Positions 17,301 through 25,538 of a stretch of 47,911 nucleotides of DNA are shown piece after piece. The notes beneath the pieces are model-generated. The model was given only the letters and a program-made list of their open reading frames with translations, had not been told where the DNA came from and did no database searches. Each line of letters begins with the position of its first letter. Within the stretch, counting starts at the first letter, position 1. Source of the stretch: Deltaproteobacteria bacterium (lineage in GTDB: Bacteria; Myxococcota_A; Polyangia; Fen-1088); the NCBI GenBank assembly GCA_016935975.1, contig JAFGPX010000242.1:1-47911 (forward strand), written 5' to 3'. Both the position numbers and the translations under genes were made by a program.

Positions 17301-17435
17301 GCGCGCGGGCCGGGCGGAGGCCGGCTACCGATTCGCGATCCGCGGCCCGTGGGTCCGGATTGCCTGCTCCCGGTGCAAGAGGGCCCGCCAGCGCCCGGAG
17401 AAGGCGCGCGCCTGCGAGGGCTGGGGCGGGGTTGA
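14397..17435 (+). CDS. STAND-type NTPase with TPR repeats and a short WD40-like tail
   Basis: The protein has 1012 residues. The ATG at 14397 is the only sensible start, since the P-loop GCRGAGKS is already at 29-36. A Walker B-like LYLLLDGIDHI lies near 113-123. The NTPase and winged-helix part extends to about residue 320. About 500 residues of TPR-like helical pairs follow, with repeated 'EAL.R..ALA....' patterns at about 380-860. The last 130 residues begin a beta-propeller (AAWNPADGRTLAVLDRTGRTHLFVW) but end after about two blades in Gly/Pro/Arg-rich sequence, so the propeller looks incomplete. Such STAND proteins act as oligomerising sensors in signalling and antiphage defence. No effector domain is obvious at either end. 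Confidence 0.75.
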   Translation: MDTTPARKAEIGRLIEHLDGDGPPLVITGCRGAGKSRLWQGVVAALRGSARACLSKRIEQGGRTCYDLTLVEDVEREGARLLRRWGAEFRVHKSKREKNAPALPYFEVEGTKLYLLLDGIDHIIAGRALDASFLPVAVPRGMRLLVAVSHGPIAEAFAARGWQIHEVEPLGADERRQVVEAHIPAGERRPEVMAALLAWPHGGHPTHLAVAAALAASDGRGPGADEDVPAVMARYLDRRAPRPADAGLLALCEHGVPQLPLLPLMRAVGLRVLAPAVVERRGFVEPATPELRQALRARLDDDQIRQAHLAAFEAYSTQETLPLYEAAARHLLAAGDRERLAGYITQLEPFQHLLNIDSAFLERCWRASTLRDDPASCDRMLEALLPGLGEETRVAVINNVGVLADSMGWSDISLRLKRRALAEARRAFPVTHAKIGTALCNLAIELQGNRDNDPEVESLFQELLGILDGSAPVAERFPDRWYVLRRYAEFLESRDRYDEALARREQSVAAARQLAGECHPYTALELLLRSAAIRWRLPGRALADAEQAYDILRMALGPASDRTVWALRLIAAAQRELGQSERALSTNRRALAAGLTLASTHPYEAGHAFAQMAEIAEAQDDRGTAIAYRQQHHEHYLQALGPDDPTTLQAGWNLALRLEADAQFEKALGLYEMLADGYRAAKGPEHADVIDAQVVAARACWRLGRRAEAERRLAEWARPIAACPTASVRSMALLLRSEWAREDGHATEQRALLEQALAAHQEKAPAGSRAGFFHVMLAGNLFLAGQGEASARHHEAGVVLLDDWQLHLASLALRCYEECGPLDAETRREGERRRAELEVMLRLSGNRAGLDRVHLAARPLRAAWNPADGRTLAVLDRTGRTHLFVWHPEGSQLERLEEPLPQVELPKQLAGFTLRWSSSGQALQLRLPDREETRGAPARHDTWTPASPVSPDGRYALFFSKSAFFVMHARGPGGGRLPIRDPRPVGPDCLLPVQEGPPAPGEGARLRGLGRG

Positions 17436-17489
17436 ATTTGACATGCATCCAGCTTCCGGCACCGGCGCGCAGGCCAACGACGAACGGCG

Positions 17490-17518
17490 TTGCTCGCGAA
17501 AATCCGCGTCTGTAGGAT
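17490..17518 (+). promoter_or_regulatory. Weak internal sigma-70-like promoter candidate
   Basis: TTGCTC (17490-17495), a 17-bp spacer and TAGGAT (17513-17518) lie about 50 bp upstream of the small LFG protein gene. The match to -35/-10 consensus is partial. The island motif GGTCAAATT/CGTCTT is not found here. If real it would allow expression of the second STAND module independently of the first gene. Confidence 0.22.
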
Positions 17519-17567
17519 GCAGAACTCACTCGAGCGGCTGACGATTTTGTCGGCGAAAGGAGTCCCA

Positions 17568-17813
17568 ATGGCACTGTTCGGTGGCAACAAGTCCTATGAC
17601 CGTTGGAAGAAGGAAGTCGATGACTACCCGGTTCTTGAAAAGGGGGGCCCAAAGATGAGCCCACAGGCGCTCATGGCCAACATCGCGGGCGGGGCGGCCC
17701 TCGTCAAGAGAATCAAAGAAGCGGCCGTACGAGGGGAGCTGACCGCCAGCGAGGCAAGCGAATTGGTCACACGGCTGCAAACCCGGGCGCGCAGAGGATT
17801 GGGCGCCGGCTAG
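17568..17813 (+). CDS. Small 'LFG' protein, copy 1 (unknown function)
   Basis: This 81-residue protein is preceded by a good ribosome site (GAAAGGAG). It starts MALFGGNKSYDRWKKEVDDY. It is a clear paralogue of the 76-residue product at 22741-22971, which starts MGLFGNSHYDRLKKLAD: both share an M(A/G)LFG opening, YDR-KK, a middle 'SP/L/V' linker and a C-terminal helical hairpin that ends in basic residues. No transmembrane segment or cysteine is present. Its fixed position just before the 1528-residue STAND protein suggests that it is a partner or regulator of that protein. I recognise no family. Confidence 0.75.
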   Translation: MALFGGNKSYDRWKKEVDDYPVLEKGGPKMSPQALMANIAGGAALVKRIKEAAVRGELTASEASELVTRLQTRARRGLGAG

Positions 17814-17882
17814 CCGAGGGTACCGGGTAGACGCACATCCTCGCGCCAGAAAGCGGCACAAGATACGGGCGATGGGCCGGCC

Positions 17883-20800
17883 ATGAAGACGGTCAAGCTT
17901 TTTCTCTCCTCGACGTTCGTCGACATGGAGGCGGAACGTGACGCCCTGACCCGGCGAATGCTGCCCAAGCTTCGCGAGCAGACCGAAAAGAGCCTCGGCA
18001 TCCGCGTCAAGGAGATCGACCTGCGCTGGGGAGTCACGGACGAGCAGGCCAGGCAGGGTCTGGTCATCGACTTGTGTCTCGACGCCATCGAAGACGCTCG
18101 GCCGTACTTCGTTTGTCTACTCGGACAGCGCTACGGATGGGTTCCCACGCCGCCGTTCGTGCCGCGTGCCGACTTCGACCGGGTACTGACGCAGGTTCCG
18201 TCCGAGGCGCAGCGCTTGCTGCTGCAATGCTACCAGGTCGCGGACGACCTCGTGTACCGACTGAAGACCGATCTGCGCGCTGACCAGCAATCCCGGGCGC
18301 AGGAAGTGCTGGCTGCTCTGGGGTTGCCCAGCGCCCGACTTTCGGCAACGGCCTGGGAGGTTCAGTACGTCCTGTCGGCGAGCGAGCCAGCGCGGGCAGT
18401 GCGTGACCTCGACCGGGCCTTGGCGAGCGCGCGCGAGCCGCTCGACGCCGAAGATGTCGAGCGGCTCCGGCGGAGCTACCAGAGGGGCTTCGATGGGGTG
18501 TGGCGGCTCACACAGGGGTTGCCAGAGGCCGAGAACGCGCGACTGCGGGCGTCCCTGGAGCGCCTCGGCCTCCAGAAGGAATTCCATGCGCTCTTCTTCG
18601 CGCGAGATCCGGAGCCGCCGGAGACGAGCGCCCCCTGGCCGGACCGCTATTTCGCCGCGCTGGAGCCGTCGGAACGTCCGCGCTTGGAATGGCTGGTCGG
18701 TCGCATCGAGAATGCCACGGGGGCATGGCCACACCCCTATCGACTGGAGACGCTGGTCGAGGACGTGTTGCTACCGCTGCGCGAGCACATCCTGGCGAAT
18801 CCCGAGCTGCGCCAGGACACCCACGAACGGTCCGCCGTCGCAACCGAGAATCGACGCCACGAGGATTTCGGGGCATCCCGCATCGATGCCTACTTCGGGC
18901 GAGAGACGGATCTGGCGACAGTCCGTGGACACATCGATGCGGTGCTACGAGGATCGGGAGTGGACCGCTATGTTCTGGTCACGGGCGAGCCCGGCGTGGG
19001 CAAGTCCACGTTCATGGCCGCGCTCCACCGCGATTGCGCTGCCACGCACCCCGAGGCGCTGCTTGTGACGCGTTTCTGCGGCGGTCCCAGCTCGCGCTCG
19101 ACGGATCCGCGCAACTTGCTGCTCGATTTCGTCGACTTCCTGCGCGAGGACGGTCACGTTACGGAGGCCACTTCCCAGGCCACGAGCTTCCAGGACCTGC
19201 AGGATGTCTTTCAGGCTGGCTTGCGCCGCGCCAGCCAGACCCGCCGACCCGTCATCGTCATCCTGGACGGCGCCGACCAGCTCCGGCGACAACCGGGCGT
19301 CCTCGATCTGACCTGGTTGCCAGCCACCCTGCCGCCTTCCACCTGCATCGTCGTGAGCATCGCCACCACCGGCCCGGATGACCCGAGCCCGACCAGCAGC
19401 GGCTGTAGGACGCTGCGCCGCCGTGGGGCCATCGAGCACCGGCTCGAGCGCCTGTCGGAAGAGGCGCAAGCCGAGGTCATCACCACCTACCTGCAGTCGT
19501 ATCACCAGACCTTGCCCCCGGATCTGGTCCGCATCGTGCTGGCCAAGCCCGATGCGGGCAACCCGCTGTTTCTCCGCGTGGTCCTGGACGAGCTGCGCGC
19601 CTTGGGACGCTACGGGCGGCTGACCGAGTACTTGGGCGCGATCCCGCCAACCATCGAGGAGGTGTTGGGCGGCGCGCTACGGCGCCGGCAGGAGGATCTG
19701 GCTGAGGTCTTTCGCCGCGCGGGCCTGCCCAATCTGTTTCCCGAATTCCTGCGCTTCGTGGCGACAGGCCGGAATGGCATTGCCGAAGACGATGTCCGTC
19801 TCTTGCTGGGGAAATGGCCGACCCTGGGCGAGGACAACGAACCCGACGTCAAAATCAACGACTTCGTATGGTCGGAGCTCATGGGTGCGCTGCGCTCGTT
19901 TCTGGTGCTGCGCGAGGACGACACGGGCGCGACCGTGGTCGATTTCTACCATCGTCAACTCAACGCTGCCGCCGAGACATGCTTCTTCGCAGAGCCGTCG
20001 TCTCGTACCGAGACCCACCGAACCGTTGGGGCCTACCTCCTCCATCGCGGTTTCGACCACGCCGCGACTGCCCGGGACGCCCCGTACCACCTGGAACAGG
20101 CAGGAGACTTCGGCCTGCTTGGCGAGGCGCTGAGCAATGGCAAGTTCCTCGAAACGAAAGCGCAACGGTGGTCGGTCTACGCGCTGATGGATGATTTTGC
20201 GGCTCTGGACCGCGCACCGGCCGAGGCGTGGGGCGAATGGGGGCAGCCGCTGCGGCAGCTTCGCCTGGCCCTCCAGCTCGAAGCCGCAAATATCGCGGCG
20301 CATCCCTCGCTAATCTGCCAGCAGCTCTACAACGTGCTGCACCTGCGCGACGAACCCAAGCTCAAGAAGATGTGCGCGGCCTTTTTGCAGGGCTTCGCCA
20401 AGCGCCGCGCCGACGAGATCTTCTTCAGCACACGCTATCGCCCCTCCGTATCGCTCGACGAAAGCCACAAGGGCATTCTCGAAGACCACGTTCGCGCCAT
20501 GTCCGCAGTCCGGCAGGTCGGACTTACGCCCGACGGCCAGTTCGTGTTCGCGGTATCGGATGATCGCAGCTTGCGGGTGTGGTCGGCCAGCAGCGGTCAA
20601 TTGCGCAAGCACATGGATGCAGCGGACACGGCGTCGTACCTGTGCGTGGCCGCGCTCGACGATTTCGTGTTTGCCGTGGGCCGCAGCGACGGAACCATTC
20701 TGGTTTTCGACATCCAGAGCGAGACCTCCTACGCGCAGCGGATTGCGGAGGAGGCCGTGCTGCGCCTCACTCGACTCGGCCCTGGCCGGCTGGTCGCGGC

Positions 20801-22469
20801 CACCCGACAGGGTCGACTCTGGCTCCTGGCTCTCGACCGTGGTTGCTGGCAAACGTCCCTGGTGGCCGAGCTGGGAGATCTGCCGCTAGCCCTGCGCACC
20901 GGCGCGGCGGACGATGTCTGGGTGCTGACCTCCGATGGGACCCTGTGGCACGGCCCCTGCCGCTCCGGTGGGCTGCGCCCTGCCGCGAAGTTGAACGGCC
21001 AGTGCTGCGCGGGGGACATCTCTGCCTCGGCGCAATGGGCCGCGACCGGCACGACCGCGGGCGAAGTGCGGCTCTGGTCCATCCCGCAGGGCAAGACCGT
21101 CGCCTCGGCCGAAACCCCTTTGGGCGTGACCGCAGTCTCGTTCTCGCCGGCAGGGGATCGAGTGGCGGTGGGCAATAGGGTCCATCAGGTCGTGGTCCTT
21201 GCGGTCCCGCGTTTGGCGGTGGTCAGGACGCTATCGGGACACCACGGCCCCGTGCTGTCGTTCGCCTGGGGCGACAAGACGGCTGCCGATACCCTGGTCT
21301 CGGGGGCGGCCGACGGCCTGATCCGCCAGTGGAAGGTGACCGAGCCGGAGCGTTACAAGGAGCCCGACCAGAAGGTGGCCTTGTATGCCTGTACGGTATT
21401 GGAAGCAGCGGGCTTGGCCATTTCCGGCGCCATCGACACGGAAATCTGGTCATGGAATCTCGAGCAAGGGCACAAGAGCTTCATCTACCAAGGTCACCAG
21501 AGCAGCATCCGCGACTTGACCATCGATCGAGGCCAAGTCCACCAGTTCGTCAGCGCGGGAGCGGACGGCAAGCTCGTGCTATGGGAAACCCGCCGCAACC
21601 GAGCGGTGCGCACCTTCCAGCACGACGAAGTTCGCATTCTCTGTTGCGACACCTCGCGCGAAGGGCGCCTGCTGGTCTCGGGCGATGGCGAGGGACGCCT
21701 GGTCCTGTGGAATCTAGACAGTGGACAACTGCTAGCAAAGAGCAAGCTCCACCAGGACGCCGTGGTGGATGTGCGGTTTTCTGCCGACGGTCGTCGTGTC
21801 GTAAGCGCGAGCATCGACGGAACGGCGCGCGTGTGCGAGGTTCCGGCCTTGGCGCCGGTGCGAGGGTTCCGGCATTTCGCGCCGGTCCACTGCGCGTGCA
21901 TGATCGACGATCGCCGGGTGGCCAGCGCCGGCGAGGAGCGCGCCGTGTACTTCTGGGACCTCGCCACCGGCGAGCGGGAGCCCGGAGTCATCATGCTCGA
22001 GAGCACGGGAAACGACCTCGCGGTCTCGCCGAGCGGCACCCACCTGTTCACCGTTGCCGGCCGCAACCTGCAGTGTTGGGAATTGCCCGAGCGGACCTTG
22101 CGCGGGCATTACCAGAACCAGAGCGTCATCAAGGCGATGTGTCTGGACGCGACCGGCGTCCTGGCCCTGGGCGACGTGTCCGGAAAGCTGCACGTGCTCG
22201 ATCTGCTTGGACGCGTGGATGCGGGCTGGGCATCGCCCGTTCACGTTTCCTTGACCGAAAGGTTGAATGGCCTGCGCCTACAGGCGCTCTTCGACGCGTT
22301 CGACGAGAACGAGCCGAGAGCATCGGCGTTGGACAAGGTCCGCGCCATCCGACGGCAGATCGCGGAAGCCCTGGAAACACGGGAGATCCGGCCGGTGCAG
22401 GCCGGCGAGCTGGAAAAGATGATCGAAACCGTATACAAACACTTTCACATCAAGGAGGAAGACCTGTGA
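17883..22469 (+). CDS. DUF4062-STAND NTPase-WD40 sensor protein
   Basis: The 1528-residue protein has three regions. Residues 1-100 are a DUF4062/TIR-like fold, VKLFLSSTFVDMEAERD and PYFVCLLGQRYGW, as in the N-termini of TEP1/NPHP3-like STAND proteins. The NTPase follows, with Walker A GEPGVGKS at 368-375 and a Walker B region PVIVILDGADQL near 455, then winged-helix and helical linker segments to about 860. From about 870 to 1480 there are WD40 blades (GQFVFAVSDDRSLRVW, ADGLIRQWKV, ADGKLVLWE, SIDGTARVCEV), probably two propellers. Such proteins sense a ligand with the propeller and oligomerise through the NTPase. The N-terminal domain may be the output. The stop overlaps the next gene by 4 bp (GTGA). 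Confidence 0.85.
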   Translation: MKTVKLFLSSTFVDMEAERDALTRRMLPKLREQTEKSLGIRVKEIDLRWGVTDEQARQGLVIDLCLDAIEDARPYFVCLLGQRYGWVPTPPFVPRADFDRVLTQVPSEAQRLLLQCYQVADDLVYRLKTDLRADQQSRAQEVLAALGLPSARLSATAWEVQYVLSASEPARAVRDLDRALASAREPLDAEDVERLRRSYQRGFDGVWRLTQGLPEAENARLRASLERLGLQKEFHALFFARDPEPPETSAPWPDRYFAALEPSERPRLEWLVGRIENATGAWPHPYRLETLVEDVLLPLREHILANPELRQDTHERSAVATENRRHEDFGASRIDAYFGRETDLATVRGHIDAVLRGSGVDRYVLVTGEPGVGKSTFMAALHRDCAATHPEALLVTRFCGGPSSRSTDPRNLLLDFVDFLREDGHVTEATSQATSFQDLQDVFQAGLRRASQTRRPVIVILDGADQLRRQPGVLDLTWLPATLPPSTCIVVSIATTGPDDPSPTSSGCRTLRRRGAIEHRLERLSEEAQAEVITTYLQSYHQTLPPDLVRIVLAKPDAGNPLFLRVVLDELRALGRYGRLTEYLGAIPPTIEEVLGGALRRRQEDLAEVFRRAGLPNLFPEFLRFVATGRNGIAEDDVRLLLGKWPTLGEDNEPDVKINDFVWSELMGALRSFLVLREDDTGATVVDFYHRQLNAAAETCFFAEPSSRTETHRTVGAYLLHRGFDHAATARDAPYHLEQAGDFGLLGEALSNGKFLETKAQRWSVYALMDDFAALDRAPAEAWGEWGQPLRQLRLALQLEAANIAAHPSLICQQLYNVLHLRDEPKLKKMCAAFLQGFAKRRADEIFFSTRYRPSVSLDESHKGILEDHVRAMSAVRQVGLTPDGQFVFAVSDDRSLRVWSASSGQLRKHMDAADTASYLCVAALDDFVFAVGRSDGTILVFDIQSETSYAQRIAEEAVLRLTRLGPGRLVAATRQGRLWLLALDRGCWQTSLVAELGDLPLALRTGAADDVWVLTSDGTLWHGPCRSGGLRPAAKLNGQCCAGDISASAQWAATGTTAGEVRLWSIPQGKTVASAETPLGVTAVSFSPAGDRVAVGNRVHQVVVLAVPRLAVVRTLSGHHGPVLSFAWGDKTAADTLVSGAADGLIRQWKVTEPERYKEPDQKVALYACTVLEAAGLAISGAIDTEIWSWNLEQGHKSFIYQGHQSSIRDLTIDRGQVHQFVSAGADGKLVLWETRRNRAVRTFQHDEVRILCCDTSREGRLLVSGDGEGRLVLWNLDSGQLLAKSKLHQDAVVDVRFSADGRRVVSASIDGTARVCEVPALAPVRGFRHFAPVHCACMIDDRRVASAGEERAVYFWDLATGEREPGVIMLESTGNDLAVSPSGTHLFTVAGRNLQCWELPERTLRGHYQNQSVIKAMCLDATGVLALGDVSGKLHVLDLLGRVDAGWASPVHVSLTERLNGLRLQALFDAFDENEPRASALDKVRAIRRQIAEALETREIRPVQAGELEKMIETVYKHFHIKEEDL

Positions 22470-22714
22470 AAGGCGCCGAGATCTTGACCATGCCTGCCAG
22501 CATGGGGGTTTGCCGCAACTGTGGAACCTCCGACATAGATCGCGACTACTTCGTGGAATTCCGCATCGTGCGCCAGGGCAACACCGGCCAGATTGTGTGT
22601 GACAGGTGCGGACATGTGGCGTGGGACGTCGCCGCGAAGCGCCCGTTCGACAACATCCCCGGGGAGCAGCTCGACCAGCTAGAGCGAGCGCTCAAGGCAT
22701 TCTATGCCCAGTGA
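22466..22714 (+). CDS. Small zinc-ribbon protein, copy 1
   Basis: The 82-residue product starts at a GTG overlapping the STAND stop by 4 bp, preceded by a strong AAGGAGG site. Two cysteine pairs, CRNCG and CDRCG about 30 residues apart, form a four-cysteine zinc ribbon, followed by HVAWDVAAKRPFDNIPGEQL. It is paralogous to the product at 22968-23219 (shared PAS..VCR.CG, FR.V..GN.G.I.C, VAWDV, RPFDNI). Translational coupling to the NTPase suggests that it works with it at defined stoichiometry. The function is unknown. Confidence 0.8.
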   Translation: MKGAEILTMPASMGVCRNCGTSDIDRDYFVEFRIVRQGNTGQIVCDRCGHVAWDVAAKRPFDNIPGEQLDQLERALKAFYAQ

Positions 22715-22740
22715 CAACCTGACCAAGGAAGGAGTCTACG

Positions 22741-22971
22741 ATGGGACTGTTCGGCAACTCGCACTACGACCGCCTGAAGAAGCTCGCTGACGCGTCACCG
22801 ACCGTGGCCCCCCACAGCGTCAGCCCGGCAGGGCTACTCGACGTGGTGAAGACCCAAACGGAAATCGCCGGTGCCATCAATGCCGCCACCCAGGCCGGCA
22901 AGATCTCTGCGGCCGAGCAGCAGGAATTGCTAGGCATCTTGCGGGCGAAGATGCCGATGGGACGCCGATGA
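22741..22971 (+). CDS. Small 'LFG' protein, copy 2 (unknown function)
   Basis: The 76-residue product has a strong ribosome site (AAGGAAGGAG) 8 bp upstream. It is the paralogue of the 17568-17813 product. It starts MGLFGNSHYDRLKKLAD and ends in a predicted helical hairpin (AINAATQAGKISAAEQQELL) with a basic tail. Its stop overlaps the start of the second zinc-ribbon gene (ATGA). The pair LFG-2/ribbon-2 repeats the LFG-1/ribbon-1 pair that brackets the STAND gene. Confidence 0.75.
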   Translation: MGLFGNSHYDRLKKLADASPTVAPHSVSPAGLLDVVKTQTEIAGAINAATQAGKISAAEQQELLGILRAKMPMGRR

Positions 22972-23219
22972 CTCCGACCTTCTGCCTCCCTGCCAGCATT
23001 GCCGTGTGCCGCTCCTGCGGAGAAGGCAACCTGCTCCGTGGCAAGGTCACCACGTTCCGAGCCGTGAGCAGCGGAAACCGTGGCCGCATCGAATGCAACG
23101 AACACGGCGAGGTTGCCTGGGATGTCAAGGCTGGACGGCCCTTCGACAACATCGCGCTGGACCAACTTCGACAGATACAGGAGTTGGCCCAGAGGCTGAG
23201 CCTCGCCTTGGACCGCTGA
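22968..23219 (+). CDS. Small zinc-ribbon protein, copy 2 (Cys-to-His variant)
   Basis: The 83-residue product starts at an ATG overlapping the LFG-2 stop by 4 bp. It aligns throughout with the first ribbon protein: PASIAVCRSCG, FRAVSSGNRGRIEC, EVAWDVKAGRPFDNI. The last cysteine of the second pair is a histidine here (CNEHG in place of CDRCG), so the site would be Cys3His, still able to bind zinc. The C-terminal helix is a little longer. The function is unknown; co-function with the upstream LFG protein is inferred from coupling. Confidence 0.78.
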   Translation: MTPTFCLPASIAVCRSCGEGNLLRGKVTTFRAVSSGNRGRIECNEHGEVAWDVKAGRPFDNIALDQLRQIQELAQRLSLALDR

Positions 23220-23314
23220 GCGTCCGAGGACTCCTCCACCCCCTGCTCCGCCCCTCACAGGGCAACCAGCCCACGGTCCACTGCCGCAGGGTCGTGATAG
23301 AAACCCCCTCGCCC

Positions 23315-25519
23315 ATGTCCTTCGACCATCACGTCAAGCGGGCACTCGACCACGCCATGCGCGCGCTGCGCGCCGGCCACGAGGTGGACGTGGCGACGCT
23401 GGTGGCGGCCCTGTGCGAAAGCCCGGCCGTCACCGCCAAGGCGCCCGGGCTCGGCAAGGCGCTGGGGCTCGATCCGCCCAGGCGCCGGCGGACACGCGCC
23501 GGCAGGCCCAGCCTGGAGCCCGCGCTTCTGGCCGCGATGGAGCGGCTGCAGAGCGCGCGCGAGGAGCCGGAGGTCAAGCCGCGTGCCATCGGCGCGATCG
23601 AGCTTTTGCGGGCCGTGCTCGACGACAAGGCCTGCCGGCGGGCGCTCGTCGACGCGGGGGTGGCGCAAGCCGGCCTCGATCGCGCGCTCGGCATGCTGCC
23701 GCCCTTGCCGCTCGACGCGGACACGCGGCGATTCCTGGCCAACTACGGCCGCCTGCTCGACGAGACGCGACCTCGGGGGCCGCGGGTGGCGAGCCTGGAA
23801 GCGGCCTTGCGGCAACTGGCGCTCACCCTGGGCCAGCGCCGGCAGCGCAGCGCGATCGTGGTGGCGCCGTCGGGCACGGGCAAGACCTGGCTCGTGCGCG
23901 AGCTGGCGCGCCGGATCGCGGCGCGCGATCGCTGCATTCCCGCGGAGCTGTGGGATCGCCGCCTCTACGCCCTGCAACCGCACCTTCTGCGTCTGGGAAT
24001 CGATCGGACCGGCGAGCTGGAAGAGCGGGTCGCCGATCTGGTCCACCATCTGGTCGACAACCCGCGCCTCGTCCTCTTTCTCGACGACCTGCACGGCATG
24101 CTCGATCACGCCCGCCCCGAAACCTACCAGGAGCTCTGGCTGGAAGTCGCGGCCGGCCGCATCGCCTGCATCGCCTGCGCCACGCCGGTGGAGTACCGCC
24201 AGCACGTGGCCGCGCACGAGACGCTCGTCCGCTGTCTGCCCAGGATCGGTCTGCCGCCGCCCACGGCCAAGGAAACCGCGCGCATCCTCGAAGCGCGCCG
24301 CCCTTCGGTCGAGGACTACTACGGCGTGCGCGTTCCGGCGCGGCTGGTCGGGAAGATCGTCGCCCTGAGCGACGAGTGGCTGCCCGCCGGCCACCAGCCC
24401 GCCAACGCCATCGAGCTTCTGGACCTGGCCGCGGGCGTCTGCAAGCAAGGGCCCAGGCGACGATCTCGGGTGACCTCCGCGATGGTGACCTGCGCGGTGG
24501 AGCGCAAGATCGGCGGCTCGTTTACCCATTTGCAACGACTGACCGCCGCGCAGGTCTTGCGCAGCCTGTCGGCCAAGCTGCGCGGACAGGACGAGACGCT
24601 CGGCGAGCTGGCCGAGGCCTTCGTGGGCGGCCTGGGGCCCCTGCGCCTGCAGGACGGGCCGCGGGGCGTGTTTCTCCTCGCCGGCCCCACCGGCGTCGGC
24701 AAGACGCAGGCGGCGCGGGAACTGGAACGGGTGCTGGGCGGCGGCCGCACGTGCCTGGTGCGCATCGACGCCAACGTGCTCGGGGGCTCGGGCGGCGATC
24801 TCGGCCCGGCCATCGCCGAGCTGTTCGGCCCGCCGCCGGGCTACAAGGGCTACGAATCCGGAAAGCCCGGCCTGCTCGCGCGGGTGCGCGACTTGCAGGA
24901 ATCGCTGGTGCTCTTCGACGAGATCGAGAAGGCGCCGCCGGGGGTAGGCGATCTGCTCTTGCAGATCATGGACGAGGGGCGCGGCCAGGACGTCGACGGC
25001 GAGCCCATCGATTTCCGCCGTTCCTTCATCGTCTTTACGACCAACGCGGGCAACGACACACGCAGAATCCGCAATCCGGCGGAGCGCGAGAGGTTCGCGC
25101 CCACCGTCGAGGACGTGCACCGGGCATTGCGCGAAGCCGGCTTCGGCAGGGAATTCCTCGGCCGCATCGACCAGACCTTCGTATTCCAACCGCTGGACGA
25201 CAACGCCATCCGCGAGATCTTCGGCCTGCGTCTCGAGCAGCTCAAGCGGGCCTTGCGCCAGCAGGGACGGACGCTGGAAGTCCCGGCCGACCTCGCCTCT
25301 CGGGCCACGCAAGCCTGGCGCGCGCAGGCGGGCGCCCGCCACGTCTCCCACTGCTTCGAGCGCGACTTGCTCCGCCAGCTCAACCTGGCCGACAAGGAAA
25401 CGAGCCCCGCCAAGCTCCGTCGCGTGCGCGTCGAGCTGGCCCCGCAAGGAGGCAAGCGCGCCCGCCGACGCGTCGAGGGCGACACGCTGGTCATCGAGAT
25501 GGCGGCCGGGGCGCCGTGA
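23315..25519 (+). CDS. Clp/Hsp100-type double AAA+ unfoldase, divergent
   Basis: I start at the ATG at 23315, which opens a Clp_N-like helical domain (about 1-125); the product is 734 residues. The first AAA+ module has Walker A APSGTGKT (184-191) in place of the usual GEPGVGKT, and Walker B LVLFLDDLHG. The second has GPTGVGKT (457-464), SLVLFDEIEKA and the region GYKGYESGKPG, which resembles the ClpA/B pore loop region. A ClpB-D2-small-like C-terminus follows. No ClpB-type middle coiled coil and no clear ClpP-binding loop are evident, and no clpP is nearby. It probably remodels or unfolds a partner of the island. It is the last gene of its operon and converges on the sigma operon. Confidence 0.88.
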   Translation: MSFDHHVKRALDHAMRALRAGHEVDVATLVAALCESPAVTAKAPGLGKALGLDPPRRRRTRAGRPSLEPALLAAMERLQSAREEPEVKPRAIGAIELLRAVLDDKACRRALVDAGVAQAGLDRALGMLPPLPLDADTRRFLANYGRLLDETRPRGPRVASLEAALRQLALTLGQRRQRSAIVVAPSGTGKTWLVRELARRIAARDRCIPAELWDRRLYALQPHLLRLGIDRTGELEERVADLVHHLVDNPRLVLFLDDLHGMLDHARPETYQELWLEVAAGRIACIACATPVEYRQHVAAHETLVRCLPRIGLPPPTAKETARILEARRPSVEDYYGVRVPARLVGKIVALSDEWLPAGHQPANAIELLDLAAGVCKQGPRRRSRVTSAMVTCAVERKIGGSFTHLQRLTAAQVLRSLSAKLRGQDETLGELAEAFVGGLGPLRLQDGPRGVFLLAGPTGVGKTQAARELERVLGGGRTCLVRIDANVLGGSGGDLGPAIAELFGPPPGYKGYESGKPGLLARVRDLQESLVLFDEIEKAPPGVGDLLLQIMDEGRGQDVDGEPIDFRRSFIVFTTNAGNDTRRIRNPAERERFAPTVEDVHRALREAGFGREFLGRIDQTFVFQPLDDNAIREIFGLRLEQLKRALRQQGRTLEVPADLASRATQAWRAQAGARHVSHCFERDLLRQLNLADKETSPAKLRRVRVELAPQGGKRARRRVEGDTLVIEMAAGAP

Positions 25520-25538
25520 ATGCCGCCCTCGCCGGGGC

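Noticed and set aside
17436..17460. TGTCAAATT on the minus strand near the end of the first STAND gene, resembling the island promoter
   Set aside because: At the expected 13-14 bp spacing there is CCCTCG or similar, not CGTCTT, and it would point into the upstream gene.
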